The notes beneath the pieces were generated by a model, which was not told where the DNA came from, ran no database searches, and saw only the letters and a list, made by a program, of their open reading frames with translations. Both the position numbers and the translations under genes were made by a program. From contig WHUX01000012.1 in the NCBI GenBank assembly GCA_015179025.1, positions 372,001 to 436,000 on the forward strand: 64,000 bases of DNA, in the 5' to 3' direction. Below, piece after piece: positions 44,311 to 55,712 of the stretch. Source of the DNA: Terfezia claveryi (Eukaryota; Ascomycota; Pezizomycetes; Pezizales; Pezizaceae). Numbering within the stretch: position 1 is the first letter of the stretch; every line of letters starts with the position of its first letter.

Positions 44311-45745
44311 ATGATAGGGATAGGTACTTACCTAAGCACTAAATCACCCTTGAACGGTCCCATCTTCTGCGGGCGTCTTTGCCCGGCCCTTTCATTCCTC
44401 CCTCCTCACCCTCCTTGAAATAAAATTAAAAAAAAGATCGTCACGCAGTTGCGAAAAACGTAAATGAAAATAATGGAAACAACGAACTTCTGTGCACCCC
44501 ATATTTCAAGGGGTCACTCTGCATCCTAATTGCATTACGCATTCTACTCTTCTGGAAATGGGCATTTGGGGAAAATAAAAAAAAAAAAGAAATAGCAATA
44601 TGGGAGGTAAAATGGCCCTCATCTAGTGCACAAAAGATGCAGAACTAACATAAGAGGGTGAAAGGTTTCATAATCTCCAACAACGCAAATTCATCTGGGG
44701 CCATTGGCGAAATGTATTGCAAGGGGGGAAGTCTTTTTCCCTCACACTTTCACTCGCTTCACTCTGTTCCAGACAACTAACCCACTATTCACTCCTCTAC
44801 GCACGCTCCAACAGCTGGGTTTCATTAGTGAATTCATGTTTGTTTATTTGAGGGTTTGCGGTGCCGTGTTGAATAAAACCAGAGGAAACAGGTGTAACAA
44901 AGAGAGATAGGTGGAATATATTGACGTCGAAGGATGCATATGAAGAGTTTACCTCATTTTTCAAATGCACAGTTATTGGGCAGGGATTCTCAATAATGAA
45001 ACAAATAATCCAGGGTAAATAAATAAATAATATTACAAGAAAGCATCTAATTACTCAAATACAAACAAGATGTCAACTTCATGCAATAATAATATGACTT
45101 TATATTAATCCATAGGTTTAATCAAGACCCTCAGTTGTTGTAGATGAATTATTATTATAGTACTTATATATAAAAGGCCCTGTTCTATATATCATATATA
45201 TACAGTATATCATATTGTATATATAAGTGGAGGTTATTACAGGTTATATTATTGAAGGATTACCGTTTAGGATTAGTTCATTCCTTAGTTTTATTTATAG
45301 ATTGCTAAGTTAGGTACTGTACCTGTGAGCTTCACTTTGTTGTCTGTGGTTTGGCGGGGAGTTTCAGAGGAATTTTATTCTGGTGGACTATATTTCTGTG
45401 GAGGAGGAAAGTTTGTAACTTGTCGTGGAGGGCAAAGAGTTTTCGGCCAATGAGTCTTGACGATGAGAGATAACAATGATGATTCTTGTGCTGGGCTTAG
45501 ATTATGGCACTTTACTTGACTAGCCAACCAACATCATCGTAATGTAAGTGATAAACAAATACCAGCCTTATCTCCACTCCCAATCTCTCACAAAATCAAA
45601 ACAGAGTGGGCGCATCACATTGGAAAACAGCCTGAATCAGGCGGATCCACCAACACCGACCATATGTGTAATATCCTAATTCCCCGCGCCATACCGTTAA
45701 ATGCCTTCTCCTCCTCCAACCTCCTCTGCTCTCCTCCGCTCTCCC
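44311..45745. other. AT-rich intergenic region downstream of nicotinamidase
   Basis: 1.43 kb with A-runs (about 44577-44589) and a TATATA-rich palindromic stretch near 45165-45235. No ORF I can support. Confidence 0.5.
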
Positions 45746-46554
45746 TCACATCCCATCCCCACTCCTCTCCTCTCCATTCCCCCGTGCCGCAGCAAGCGCC
45801 CTAACCCACCCCACCTCCTCCCCTTCAATCCCCACGACCCTAGCCCCCGCCTCCTCCATCCTCCTCTTTGCCTCCCCCCACCCTTCCTCCCCCTCATCCA
45901 CACTAGCCACCCCCTCCCTCACCACCCACGTCCGGAACCCCAGCTCCGCGCAGTGAAGCACCGTTTCCTTGACGCAGTAATCCCCCGCCAGGCCCGCGAC
46001 ATAGACGTCCGTGACGTTCTGTTGTCTGAGTAGAGGCTCTAGCGGCGGGTCTGCCGTAATCGGGGTGCGTGATGGACTTGGGGGAATGGGTCTCTAAATG
46101 CAGAGTAAGTCTCAATGTTTGGATGCTGGCCCTTTTCAATCACGGCTGTAGCCTCGCCGGGGTGTGTGTCCAGCCAGCCGCGAATCTCGGAGATGAACTC
46201 CCACCCGCGGGAATGCTTGATGCAGTGCACGGGCCATAGCCGCGTGGAGAGCGTGACGGTCGGGTCGGTGGGGTGTGTGATGGTCGTGAAGGAGACGAAG
46301 GGAAGGTTGTGCGGCGGGGGGTGGTTGCTGGCGAAGGAGATGTGGTTGGGTGGGTGGGAGTCTTTGGTAAGGATTTTGTGCGGGAAGGGGAGGGAGAGGA
46401 GCTGTAGGATGGGGGGGATGGTGAGCGGGGCGGAGGGCACGGCAAGGGTGCCTGGGGGGTCGGGGGAGAGGGTGTGGCTGGGGGAGAAGTCGACTTGGAG
46501 GTCGATGAGGAGGAGGGCAGGGTTGAAGGGGTCGGGGGGGAGGGCAGTAGTCAT
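45746..46554 (-). CDS. PNC1: Nicotinamidase (isochorismatase fold), frame broken once
   Basis: Converts nicotinamide to nicotinate in NAD+ salvage. Motifs: LLLIDLQVDFSPSH with the catalytic Asp, KILTKDSHPPNHISFASNH with the catalytic Lys and metal-binding Asp/His, LWPVHCIKHSRGWEF, IEKGQHPNIETYSAF, and AGLAGDYCVKETVLHCAELG with the nucleophilic Cys. So Asp-Lys-Cys and the metal site are present. The frame breaks at 46080-46084, a five-G run on the plus strand (five C in the coding strand). One extra base gives 810 nt (269 aa), the usual size. Single exon. The C-terminal third is Gly/Glu-rich and G-rich at DNA level. Divergent from PEX14 across 642 bp. Confidence 0.92.
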
Positions 46555-47196
46555 GGTGCGGGGTGGGTGAGGGGGTTGAGAGGGGGGTGGGGTGGCAATA
46601 GCTAGCTGTATAGCTCTATGTTATGTTACAGCAAGGGATTGTGAGCGTTGGGGAGCTGTATCAACAGCTGCATAGAATATGCAGTGCGGTGGTGCATGTG
46701 CCAAGGAGTCGGCATCCCCATCACACAGCTGCTGCATCTCACCTGCGTCGACCTCCTACTCCCTAACCTCCATTTGCCACCCGCTCCCAGCTTTCAGGCC
46801 TCGGCCCCGGCTGTGATTCGGACAACGACCAACCAAGCTGCTGAACCGTACCAGTACCTCTCCTCCTGTCCTGTCGTACTTGTACATTCAGATCCGCTTA
46901 CAACGCTCAGCTTTGCTTTTCCCCTTGTGTGTGTGTGTTGGCTAAGCAACGACTGCCTCACTCTCACTCCTCTCTCTCGCTCTCCGCTGAAAAATAGAAG
47001 GGCTTGAAAACAAAAGCACGCGAAAAGGAATCTCGGGTTTTCCTCTCCTGTTTAAATCTCATCATATCTCCTTATCGGAAGACGGAAAAAAAAAAAAAAA
47101 AGAATCTCGGGAAGAAGCTTGTCGTGGTGTGAGACGGATTTTATTATTGCATCTCATATTCGGGACCTCAGAGTAAAAGGATTCGGATAATTCATC
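46555..47196. other. Divergent promoter region nicotinamidase/PEX14
   Basis: 642 bp, with pyrimidine-rich stretches and an A run near 47087-47101 close to PEX14. No gene seen. Confidence 0.55.
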
Positions 47197-48517
47197 ATGA
47201 TCAGGGAAGATTTGGTTGTCTCGGCTGTATGTTCCCTCCCCCTCATCATACCCAGAATCATAATACTAACCCACCCCATAGGTAAATTGTAAGCTTCACC
47301 CACCCCATTCATTACCCAAATTCCCTTCTCTAACCGCTTCCCCACAGTGCTCCAACAACCACAAGTCGCTGCTGCCCCCCTCGAAAAGCGTATCGCCTTC
47401 CTCCAATCCAAGAACCTAACCGGCGAAGAAATCAATGCCGCTCTCCAGCGAGTAGGCGAGCCCCCAGTTGCCACTTCGGCGGGGCCGGTAGCTCCGTATG
47501 TGGCTCCTCCGCTGCCGCCGCAGCCGGGGTTTGCTGGGGGAGGAGGATACTATCCTGCGGGGCAGCTGGCACAGAGGGCGCATAATGAGTGAGTATTCCC
47601 TGGGGTGAAGGACGGAATGGGGGGCTGATGACTGTGCTTTTTTGGGGGATCTAGTCAACCTACACGGGACTGGAGGGATTGGTTTGTAATGGCTACGATC
47701 ACAGGTGGTGTTGGTTATGGGTTATTTCATCTTGCAAAGGTAACCCTCCGCCCCCACCCCCAACAGCCCCCGGAGCTCAGTATAACTAACATTCCCACGT
47801 CTACAGCGCTACGTCTACCCCGTCATCGCGCCCCCCACCCCCGAGCAACTCTCGCAGGACAAAGCCGCCATCGACGCCTCCTTCGCCGAAGCATTCCAGC
47901 TCCTCGACCAACTCTCAACCGACACCGCCGCGCTCAAAGCCGCTGAAGAAGAGCGCACCAAACGCGTCGACACCTGCCTCGAAGAAGTCGAGTCCGTAAT
48001 CGAGCAGCTCAAAGCCACCGCCAAGCGGCGAGAGGAAGAAGGCAAACGCGTTGGGGAGGAGGTCCGCAGCCTGAGGGACTTGATACCGAAAGCCCTTGAG
48101 GGGCAGAAGGAGGCTCAGGCTCAGGCGCTCATGGACCTGCAGAATGAGCTGAAGAGCTTGAAAGCGCTGGTGGTTAATAGACAGCAGGCTGTGGCGGGGA
48201 GCTCGGGTATGGGCATGGGCATGGGCATGGGCGCTGGGAGGTATCCGGGGCAAGGTGTCATGAATGGTACCCCACCGCTGGATCCGGGTGCGGCGATGAA
48301 TGGGCCCGCAATGGTCGGAGCGGGGAATGTAGTCGGCGCGGGACCGGCGGGAATGAGGAAGGACGGGGGGGTTCCGAGCCCCTTGCCGTTTGGGCTGCCG
48401 CAAGGCAAGCCTGGGATTCCGGCGTGGCAGAAGGCGATGAGTGGGGGGGCGGGCGCGAGTACGAGTGGGGTAGCGGGTGGCAGTGGGGAAGGGGCGAGCG
48501 GGGGAGAGTCGAGTTGA
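47197..48517 (+). CDS. PEX14: Peroxin-14, peroxisomal import docking protein
   Basis: Docks the PTS1 receptor Pex5 at the peroxisome membrane. Exons: 47197-47226, a 7-nt exon 47282-47288, 47348-47588, 47655-47739 and 47807-48517; 1074 nt, 357 aa, all GT-AG. The N-terminal Pex5-binding domain reads MIREDLVVSAVNLLQQP, then LEKRIAFLQSKNLTGEEIN, followed by a Pro/Ala linker, the hydrophobic segment FVMATITGGVGYGLFHLAKR, YVYPVIAPPTPEQL, a coiled coil (about 165-260) and a Gly/Met/Ala-rich tail (GMGMGMGMGAG). Domain order fits Pex14. Without the 7-nt exon the conserved N-terminal helix cannot be built, which supports it. Confidence 0.93.
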
Positions 48518-49014
48518 TGATGATGATGGTATGTTCCAGTGGGATGAAGTAAGGAAAATACTCGGAATTGGAGTGTGGTGTAGTGTGGGCGCTTAGTATT
48601 TTTCCCTCTCTTTTTCTTTTTTCCTCTTTGTTAACCTTTCCTTTTTCTGTTTTGGTTTTGGTTTTGGTTTTAGGGTGTAGAATAATTCACATATCCTGCG
48701 ATGGTTTTCTTTTCTTTTTTTAAATTTTGGTGTCCACTCGCATACATTATCCATTACATGCATACATATGAATGAATACTAGGATCCATCCATCCATCTG
48801 ACGTTCAGTGTTGGGAAGGAGGGGTGGGGGGAAGGGAAGTGTAGTTATAGAGTATAAAGGTAATAGATAATGGATAATAAAGTAGGGTGCCTCTCCGGCC
48901 CCACCACCATACACCAAAAATATACAAGAGTTCCTTCATTTCCACATACAAGGTACGAAAGGAAAGGAAAAGCACCCTAAACGCCAGCCCGCCCCATAAC
49001 AGCCACACAAATGT
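48518..49014. other. Convergent intergenic region PEX14/TRAPPC12
   Basis: 497 bp containing two 3' ends. TTTTGG-type repeats near 48645-48670. No gene. Confidence 0.6.
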
Positions 49015-50775
49015 TTACATCTTAAACCACGCCGCTCCCGCCTCTCTCCTGCCGCCAGCCGCAAGCACCTTCTCTGCCACATCCTTCTTCCTATCCTTGG
49101 TGATGTCGCCGTCCGTCACCAGCTCCCACAGCGTGCAGAGGTTGAAGGTCAATGCAAAGAATGCGTTTCCCTCCTCGAGGAGGTCTTCGAGTATGTCTCG
49201 CGCTTGGCTGAGGCGGCCCGTGTAGACGAGGGAGACGGCGAGGTTGTGTCGCTCTAGGATGGTGGATAGAGGGGGGTGGGTGGAGGAAGAGGTGGGGGGA
49301 GGGGTGGACCAAGCTGTGATGGAGGCTTCCCAGAGTCCGAGGGCAGTGGGGAGGAGGGAGGTTAGGATGTGGTCGGTGTAGAAGTAGGTGGGGGTTGTTT
49401 GGTGGGTGAGTGGGTCGTCTGATGGTTTGGGTGAAGCTGGTTGGGGTGGTGGCGGGAGTGACTCCTTTGCGGCAGAGAAATTGCCAATTCGGATGTATAG
49501 TAGGCAGAGCATAAATCTAACCTTTGCATCTTCTTCCACCACCTCGGCCTCCACCTCCCCTCCCCCTCCTGTCTTGCGCAGAGACTCAAGGTGTCGAGCT
49601 GCGGCTGCAAAGTCGCCCATTTCGACCAGCGCGCTAGCGACGCGGATGGAGAGATCTTTGAGACGGGATTTCCAGAGCTTGATAACCACTGGGTCGCGGT
49701 TTGGTTTAGTGTTGATTGCGCGACCCAGCTCCATCCTTGCCTCCCTCGCAAGCTCATAGTAGAATACTAGCGCCCTCCTCCAGTCGCTGAAGCTGAGTGC
49801 TTGTAAGCGGATAGCTAGGAGACGTAGTTCCCACGGGACTAGATGTCTTTTCTGTCCTCTCCCTCCTCCTAGGGGTGGGGTCTCAGCAACCCAGTACCCT
49901 GGCGCGGACAAGTCCTCCAAAGCCTTCACCTCCACGCAAGCGATCTGGGTCGCGCCAATGAGACAGAGGCAGGAGAGGCGGATGTACCAGAGGTTGAAGA
50001 TCTCGGTGTGGTTGGAGGGGGAGATGGTGGGGAGAAGTGCGGCGCAGGCGATTGCCGCGGCGCGAAAGTAGCCTTGGGTGAGGAGTGTGGGGAGGGGGGT
50101 GGTTGGAGATGGGTGCGTGGTGGTGGAGGATTGGGATTGCCGGAAGGGGAGGGGGAGGTCGTGGTTTGGCAGGGGGTGGAAGAGGTGCGCATGGAGGAGG
50201 TGGGGGAATTCGCGTGTGGGGAGGAGGGGTGCGGGGAGGGGGAGTTCGGGGGGGGAGAGGTGGGGGAGGTGATGGCTGCTGATGGAGCGGGGGAAGAGGG
50301 GTTTTGTGTGGCTGTGGTTGTGGTAGTTGTGATGGAGGGTGGGGTTTGAAGGGGGTGGGTGATGCTGATGCCGGTTGGCTCGAGCGGGGACTGGAGAAGG
50401 GGAGAGCCGAGGGAGGTGGTGGGGATGCTACGGTATCACGTCAGCTAATACGCAGCTTATATTGGCATCGATATGGAAAGACGCAGCAAAGTGATGAGGT
50501 GGATGAACGTACTCCCCCAGATCAAGGGGACCCAAGGTCCTCCGCCGCGGGGACGTGACGAGCTTCCGTGAGGTTTCGTTCGACGGGGCTCGGGAGTGGC
50601 CCTTCTGCGGCGGCTTGGGCAGCTCCATCGCTCTGTGTGTCTTTTGCTGGTCGTGGTGCGCTGTGTGTGGTTTTGGTGATGGGCTGGGATCGTGGTGTTG
50701 AGGTCCATGTTGAACAGCTGCGACGCCAAGACCCAGAGACCCGGAGGGCAAATCAAACTGCGCCGTCGACATCAA
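49015..50775 (-). CDS. TRAPPC12: TRAPPC12-like TPR protein, frame broken once
   Basis: Filamentous fungi have a TRAPPC12 (TTC15) homologue in the TRAPP tethering complex for ER-Golgi or autophagy traffic. Exon 1 is 50513-50775 and exon 2 is 49015-50427; the 85-bp intron has a GTACGT donor. The N terminus is Pro/Ser/Thr-rich, with SPLLQSPLEPTGISITHPLQ. The conserved part begins REFPHLLHAHLFHPLPNHDL, then LLTQGYFRAAAIACA, FNLWYIRLSCLCLIGATQIA, VPWELRLLAIRLQALSFSDW, MGDFAAAARHLESL, KVRFMLCLLYIRIGNFSAAK and NLAVSLVYTGRLSQARDILE, the TPR helices. The frame breaks at 50248-50255, eight G on the plus strand (eight C coding). One extra base gives 1677 nt (558 aa). Confidence 0.85.
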
Positions 50776-50843
50776 ACATACCTGACATCAACACCACAAC
50801 AACCCCCACCTCCACACCTCCACACCTCCAACACTCCACCGCG
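50776..50843. promoter_or_regulatory. 68-bp bidirectional promoter region
   Basis: The TRAPPC12 ATG (50775) and the RS-protein ATG (50844) are only 68 bp apart, on opposite strands. The spacer is rich in CCACACCTCC words. Transcription start sites may lie within the opposing gene, so 5' UTRs may overlap. Confidence 0.6.
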
Positions 50844-52191
50844 ATGCCTCGCTCCCGCTCCCCTTCCCCCTCCCGTGCCGACGACCGCCCCCGCTCCTAC
50901 CGCGACCGCAACTCCACCCCACCCCCGCGCAGCCGCCACCACAACAGCACCACCACCACCCGGCGCACCCACCGCCGCCGCACGCATACCCCCTCCCGCT
51001 CTCGCTCCCCCAGCCGGCACCACCACCAGCACCACCACCGCAACAGCAGACACGACCACCGTTCCCGCGGCCATTCCACCTCCCCACCCCCCGTCCTCCC
51101 TGGGAACGTCCTCCCAATTACCAAACACGACTACGACGCATATAAGCCCCTGTTTGCCGAGTATCTCGACGTTCAGAAGGGCCTAGTTCTCGCAGAGCTC
51201 AGTACGAGGGAGGCTCAAGGACGGTTTAAGCGGTTTGTGACACATTGGTAAGTTTAGCATTGTCTTATAGGGAGGATGGTGGTGGATGAGTGAGTGAGGA
51301 GTGGAGATTGAGGATGAGGATGAGGATGCTGATTCGGAAGGAACCGGGGGGAGTTAGCGAAGGGCTGGTATGATCCTTCCCGGAAGGCGACCGTTGCCAA
51401 CACCACTACTATGGCTACAACCACAACTGCGAATACGAATACGGCGGAAGATGCGTCGGCGAGGTTTCTCGAGAGTTTGAATCTGCATAGCAGAAAGAAA
51501 CTGCCACCACATGGAGGCGATGGAGGAAGCGGAGATAGAGCTAGTGGCGAGAGTGACAGTGATGCGAGCAGCAGTACCTCCGATGAAATTGTCGGGCCTC
51601 TCCCCCCAGGCTACGATGCACCCGGAGTGAGCAAGCGAGGGAAAAAAGCCGCTGCCACAATGCCTACTATTGAGGATTTAGATTTACAAAAGGGTATCTC
51701 CCCAACCCTTCCCCCCCAAAAAAAAAACCCCACTAAAACCCTTTCTAGAACAAATCACCTCCTCCCGCCTCGCCGACCTTACCACTCTCCGCGCCTCGCG
51801 GCGTGCCGACCGCGCCCTCCAAAAAGAGCGGCTAGACGAGCTCGTCCCCCGGCCCACTGCGGGCTCCCACGAGGCCAAACTCGAGAAAAAGAAGCTTCTG
51901 AGTGAGAAACTAAATTCGTTCCGCGACAAGTCGCCAGACATGGACCTCCCCGATGCGGAACTAATGGGCGGCGGTGGCGGCGGTGGAGGTGGGACGGATA
52001 GTTTCAAGCAACTCAAGGCTGCAAAAGAGCGGAAGAAGAACGAGCGGGAACTGAGGAAAGAAGCGATTCTTCGACAGAGGATGGAGGAGAGAGAGGGGAG
52101 GTTGAGGATGCATAGGGAGAAGGAAGAGAGGACGATCGCGATGTTGAGGGCGCTGGCGGAGAGTGCGCAGAGAGGAGGGGGGGCCAGGTAG
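50844..52191 (+). CDS. RS-rich nuclear protein, probably splicing-related
   Basis: Exons 50844-51247, 51341-51693 and 51749-52191 (1200 nt, 399 aa); all GT-AG and in phase. The first 90 residues are an Arg/Ser/His domain (MPRSRSPSPSRADDRPRSYR and more). A conserved-looking block follows: VLPITKHDYDAYKPLFAEYL, REAQGRFKRFVTHWNRGELA and KGWYDPSRK. The middle is acidic/Ser-rich (SDSDASSSTSDEIVGPLPPG). The C-terminal half is a charged coiled coil (SRLADLTTLRASRRADRALQ, LKAAKERKKNERELRKEAIL) with a run of nine Gly near residue 307. The RFKRFVTHWN block recalls the SCI1/ARL6IP4-like family of nuclear RS proteins. I am fairly sure of the gene and less sure of the family. Confidence 0.75.
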
Positions 52192-52812
52192 CGTAGGTAG
52201 AGTTGCTGGCTTTGGGAAGGGAGGGGGATACTTTAAAGAGCGAATCTGTTTTTGACTCAGCTCAAGATAGTTAAATTTGGTAAATATCACATTGCATCAT
52301 CATCATCATCATCATCACAACTGGATCCGCTATTGTTTGTGGTTTGTGGTTTGATTGTACTCGAAGTAAATTCTATTGTTCCCTGAGAAAAAAACCCTTT
52401 TCTACATTTTTCTTTTTCTTTTCTTTCTTTTTTTTTTTCTTTTTTTTTTTTTTTTTTGGGGGGGGCAGGGGGCAGAGGGTTTCCGAGGAGAAGAAATAGG
52501 TAGGTTAATCAGAAATTAACTGCTACCCACTTATTATCTTATCAGCGCCAAAAAAAAAAAAAAAAAATCCAAAAAAAATATATATATATATATCCAAGAC
52601 ACGTACTCTGTATGTTTTGTAACTAGACAAAAAAATATATATATATATTCAAGTTATGCACCAAACTACTCCCCAAGTCCCAATGTTCCCCGAACGGCGG
52701 GCCACGAAAAAAAAAAAAAAAAAAAAACCTTGCAATTGCAATATGTTTAATTTTTACCCTGAACTCCTCCTCCCACCCCCTTACCAACACACAACGTATC
52801 ACACATAAGAGC

Positions 52813-52843
<31 letters not shown>

Positions 52844-53628
52844 CATACATACATACATACATACATACCTAACCTCAACACACCATTCACACGCAAGAAT
52901 CTACTATATAACTTACATGAATCGCGATCCTGCTATGCACTTAAATTAGAGTACAGCTTCACCCCCACTATCTACCCCTCAACTCAGCACAAAGTGACAC
53001 CTCACCGCCCTTGCTTGTTCCTTAGTTTTCAAGTCTATGATGTATTATTATTCCCTATCTACAGCCAACGCTTGATTGTGTGGTCTTCCTCGTTTCGACA
53101 ATCACTCCTCCCATTATACTCCCCCCTCCCTCCTCCTCCTCCTCTAGAGTGGTAAGTAATCTAGCTACAAGTCAAGTGATCAGTGCGTGTGCGTCTGTCT
53201 ATCAATCTATTCCTCTCCCTTCCCTTCCGCTTCCTCCCCCTCCCCCTCCCCCTCCCCCTTTCCCCCACCCGGGTACCAGTAATACTCGTAATACTCTATA
53301 GCAATCCAGACTCGATAAATGCTCCAATGGCACCTGGCCCATCTCTGTAAACAAAGGAAATAGTACGTAGTAGTCACAGTCTCACAAGCAACAGAAACCC
53401 TGGAATGCAACAAAAGGGAAATAAACACCCCAGAGAAAAAAAGACCAAAACATCCACCTCAACAAAAATCAAGAAAATCCTACTATGTACTTTCCTCCCC
53501 CACCAATAAAAATCCCAGTATATTGCAGTCCAAAAAAATTTTAAAAAAGGCCATACCCAGAACCCAAATATAAGAAACAAAATCAAAGAAATAATGCCCC
53601 TTAGGGAACAAAAACAGCTCGTACAAGT
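52192..53628. other. Simple-sequence-rich intergenic region
   Basis: 1.44 kb between the RS gene and the Mpv17 gene. Contents: a CAT repeat (about 52290-52315), long T/G and A runs (52410-52465, 52550-52567, 52709-52727), TATATA stretches, the TACA array at 52813-52868 and a CCTCCCC tract near 53230-53265. No gene seen. Confidence 0.6.
52813..52868. repeat. TACA tetranucleotide microsatellite
   Basis: About 14 uninterrupted copies of TACA (56 bp), useful as a polymorphic marker. Confidence 0.97.
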
Positions 53629-54560
53629 CTATATCACCGCCTTAGCCGGCGCCACCACCGCAATCCCCCCCGCCATCACCTCCCCGACCGCCATCTCTAT
53701 CTTCTGTCCAAAACTCGCCATCCTCCTCTTCAACTGCTCCTCCGGCACCCTCACGGGAACCAAATCCTCCAACCCAATATCCTCCTCCGCGACCCTCTTC
53801 TGTGTCAAATAGCTCAGATACGCATTCCACCCAATCGCCACCACCCCACTAAACACACTCCTATACTCGAACTTGATCCAATAAAAGTTAATCGCCGAGA
53901 CCGCGGGCCATAACTGACAGCTATTCTTGTACGCTGCCGGTAGCGTTTCCTGGAGTCTCTCTTTCGTTTCCTCCGCCGTTGCACCAGTGAGGAAGGATTG
54001 CAGGGAGAAGAACGCCGTAAGGAACACGGGGGTGAAGCACAGCTGGTTGATCATGACCCTAAGTGCTACTGCCACCGGTTTCGGGAAACGGGGCGAGAAT
54101 AGGTCAGAGAGGTAGAGGAACCAGCGGTATGATGGGGCCGAGAGGATGCCGCCGATGGTGATCATGCGGAGTGTGCGAATGGGGTCATAGGGGGTGTTTT
54201 TGTCGCCAAAAAGGAGTTGGGCATTGATGTCGCCGAGGAGGTAGATTGCGATGGAGGTGAAGAGTTGTATGGTGTAGGGACGGTGGATTTGGGCACGACC
54301 ATAGGCACGAAAGACCCGGACGACAGGAGAGAGGGCGAGAGTGGCTTGGTAGTAGAGTGAGGGCGGTGGGGGCCGGGGACGATGATTCCGTTGAAGGGGA
54401 TGTTGAAGCTGGAGGTGAGGCGAGAGGTGGTAGCAGTTGGGCGGCGGGTGAGGAGCCCGGAAGGGCGGGTGGGCGGAAGAGGTCGGGGACGGAGGGAGGA
54501 CAGGAGGGAGGTGGTGAGTAGCCGGGTGGAGCGTATGCGTGTGCAGTTGAAGGGGTTCAT
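53629..54560 (-). CDS. Mpv17/PMP22 family inner-membrane protein, frame broken once
   Basis: Mpv17/Sym1-type proteins are four-helix channels, mostly in the mitochondrial inner membrane. The first 60 residues are Arg/Ser/Thr/Leu-rich with no acidic residue, a clear mitochondrial presequence (MNPFNCTRIRSTRLLTTSLL). The body reads QIHRPYTIQLFTSIAIYLLG, DINAQLLFGDKNTPYDPIRT, GGILSAPSYRWFLYLSDLF, MINQLCFTPVFLTAFF, LWPAVSAINFYWIKFEYRSV and VVAIGWNAYLSYLTQK. These match the family, including the W-P...N-F signature near the end. The frame breaks at 54368-54372, five G on plus (five C coding). One extra base gives 933 nt (310 aa). Single exon. Confidence 0.92.
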
Positions 54561-55712
54561 TGCGTGTCGGTTTGTTTTGCCGTGACGAGCAGTAGGGAGT
54601 GTGCAATAAAGCTCGAGGGGCTTTTGTTTCGATGGTACAGTATGCCGTACAGCTGAGAGTGCAGAAGGATTTCAAGTCGAGATTACATGAAGGCCAGGAG
54701 CGAGCCACCAGGGGATAAAAGGTTGAAGGCCAGCAGCTCACAAGTTCGGAATGAGCGTGATTGGTGTTGATGATCCGTGACTTGTTCGAATGAGGTGTCT
54801 GAGCTGTACTCAAGCACGCCCGCAGCAGCCGGACGGGCCCACCACCCCCTCCACCCCCTTCACCCCCTTCACCCCATTCACCCCCTTCACCCCCTTACCA
54901 TCAAACACGAAGCTGAAGCTGTGTGGCTGATGCCCGAGGAGCAGTGCACTAAGCAATGTTTGATCTGGACGGCCGATCGGGGTGAGGGGGTTGTGCCAAT
55001 GGAACGAAGGGGGTTTGATTGAGCAGCCTGACGCTGGCCGATGTATCCTGTAGGGCGGTGCGCCTGTGGATCGAATGCTGACGGGGTAGCAGAGCCACAG
55101 CTGAGTACTACTCTAACACGAGTACATATGTACATACCTTCGTCGCCCATATTATTATTATTTCTCCATTATTATTATTTCTCCCCTGTTATTATTTCTC
55201 CCCTGTTATTGTCGCTCCCAACAACACCGCTCCGTAAGCTTACCGTACTGTATGATACTTACCACCGTACCTTCCCTTCCCTGTTGCCCTCCGTATTCCG
55301 GCTCGGATCAGCCATGAGGCTTTTACCTGGTCTGCGGGCTGCAGTGGGTACCTACACTATGTAGGGTACATACTGCGGGACATCGTCCTGCATAAAACAC
55401 GTAGGTATGATCTGAGCAGCTTGCCCCACTTGTCCCCGTGAACAACCCCGCCCCGCCGGTGCACTTGCGAATGTCTTGCTCCACCTCTTTGCCCCCGTTC
55501 TTCTGTGCATGCTTCGAGTGCATACAGCGCAGCCGGCCAGCATCGGCTGCTGCAGTCACGTGCAGACGCGTGCCGAGCCCTGCTCCCCAACTCCCCCCCA
55601 ACTCCCCCCCAACTCCCCCCCAACTCCCCCCCAACTCAAGGCTCTCGTACTTGCACTGTACACACCCCACCCCTCTCCCCTCAGGAAACCATTCCGAATC
55701 GCTACTGCAAGC
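54561..55712. other. Divergent region Mpv17/SSL1 with short repeats
   Basis: 1.15 kb. It contains a CACCCCCTT-type array (about 54840-54900), TTATTATTTCTCC units (about 55150-55210) and a C-rich 12-bp array at 55585-55636 close to SSL1. GTAC words cluster near 55120-55140. No gene supported; ORFs here are shadows of repeats or of SSL1. Confidence 0.6.
55585..55636. repeat. C-rich tandem array (CAACTCCCCCC-type)
   Basis: Four or five copies of a 11-12-bp unit (CAACTCCCCCCC), about 80 bp upstream of the SSL1 ATG. Length variants differ by one C. Confidence 0.93.

Noticed and set aside
50428..50451. Possible 24-bp intron in TRAPPC12 removing an in-frame TAG
   Set aside because: Too short for a fungal intron; a GTACGT donor upstream gives an 85-bp intron and a sensible protein.
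50788..51128. Gly-rich minus-strand frames
   Set aside because: Antisense of the RS domain.
54840..54900. CACCCCCTT array as telomere-like sequence
   Set aside because: Unit is irregular and not TTAGGG-like; a local C-rich repeat in a promoter region.
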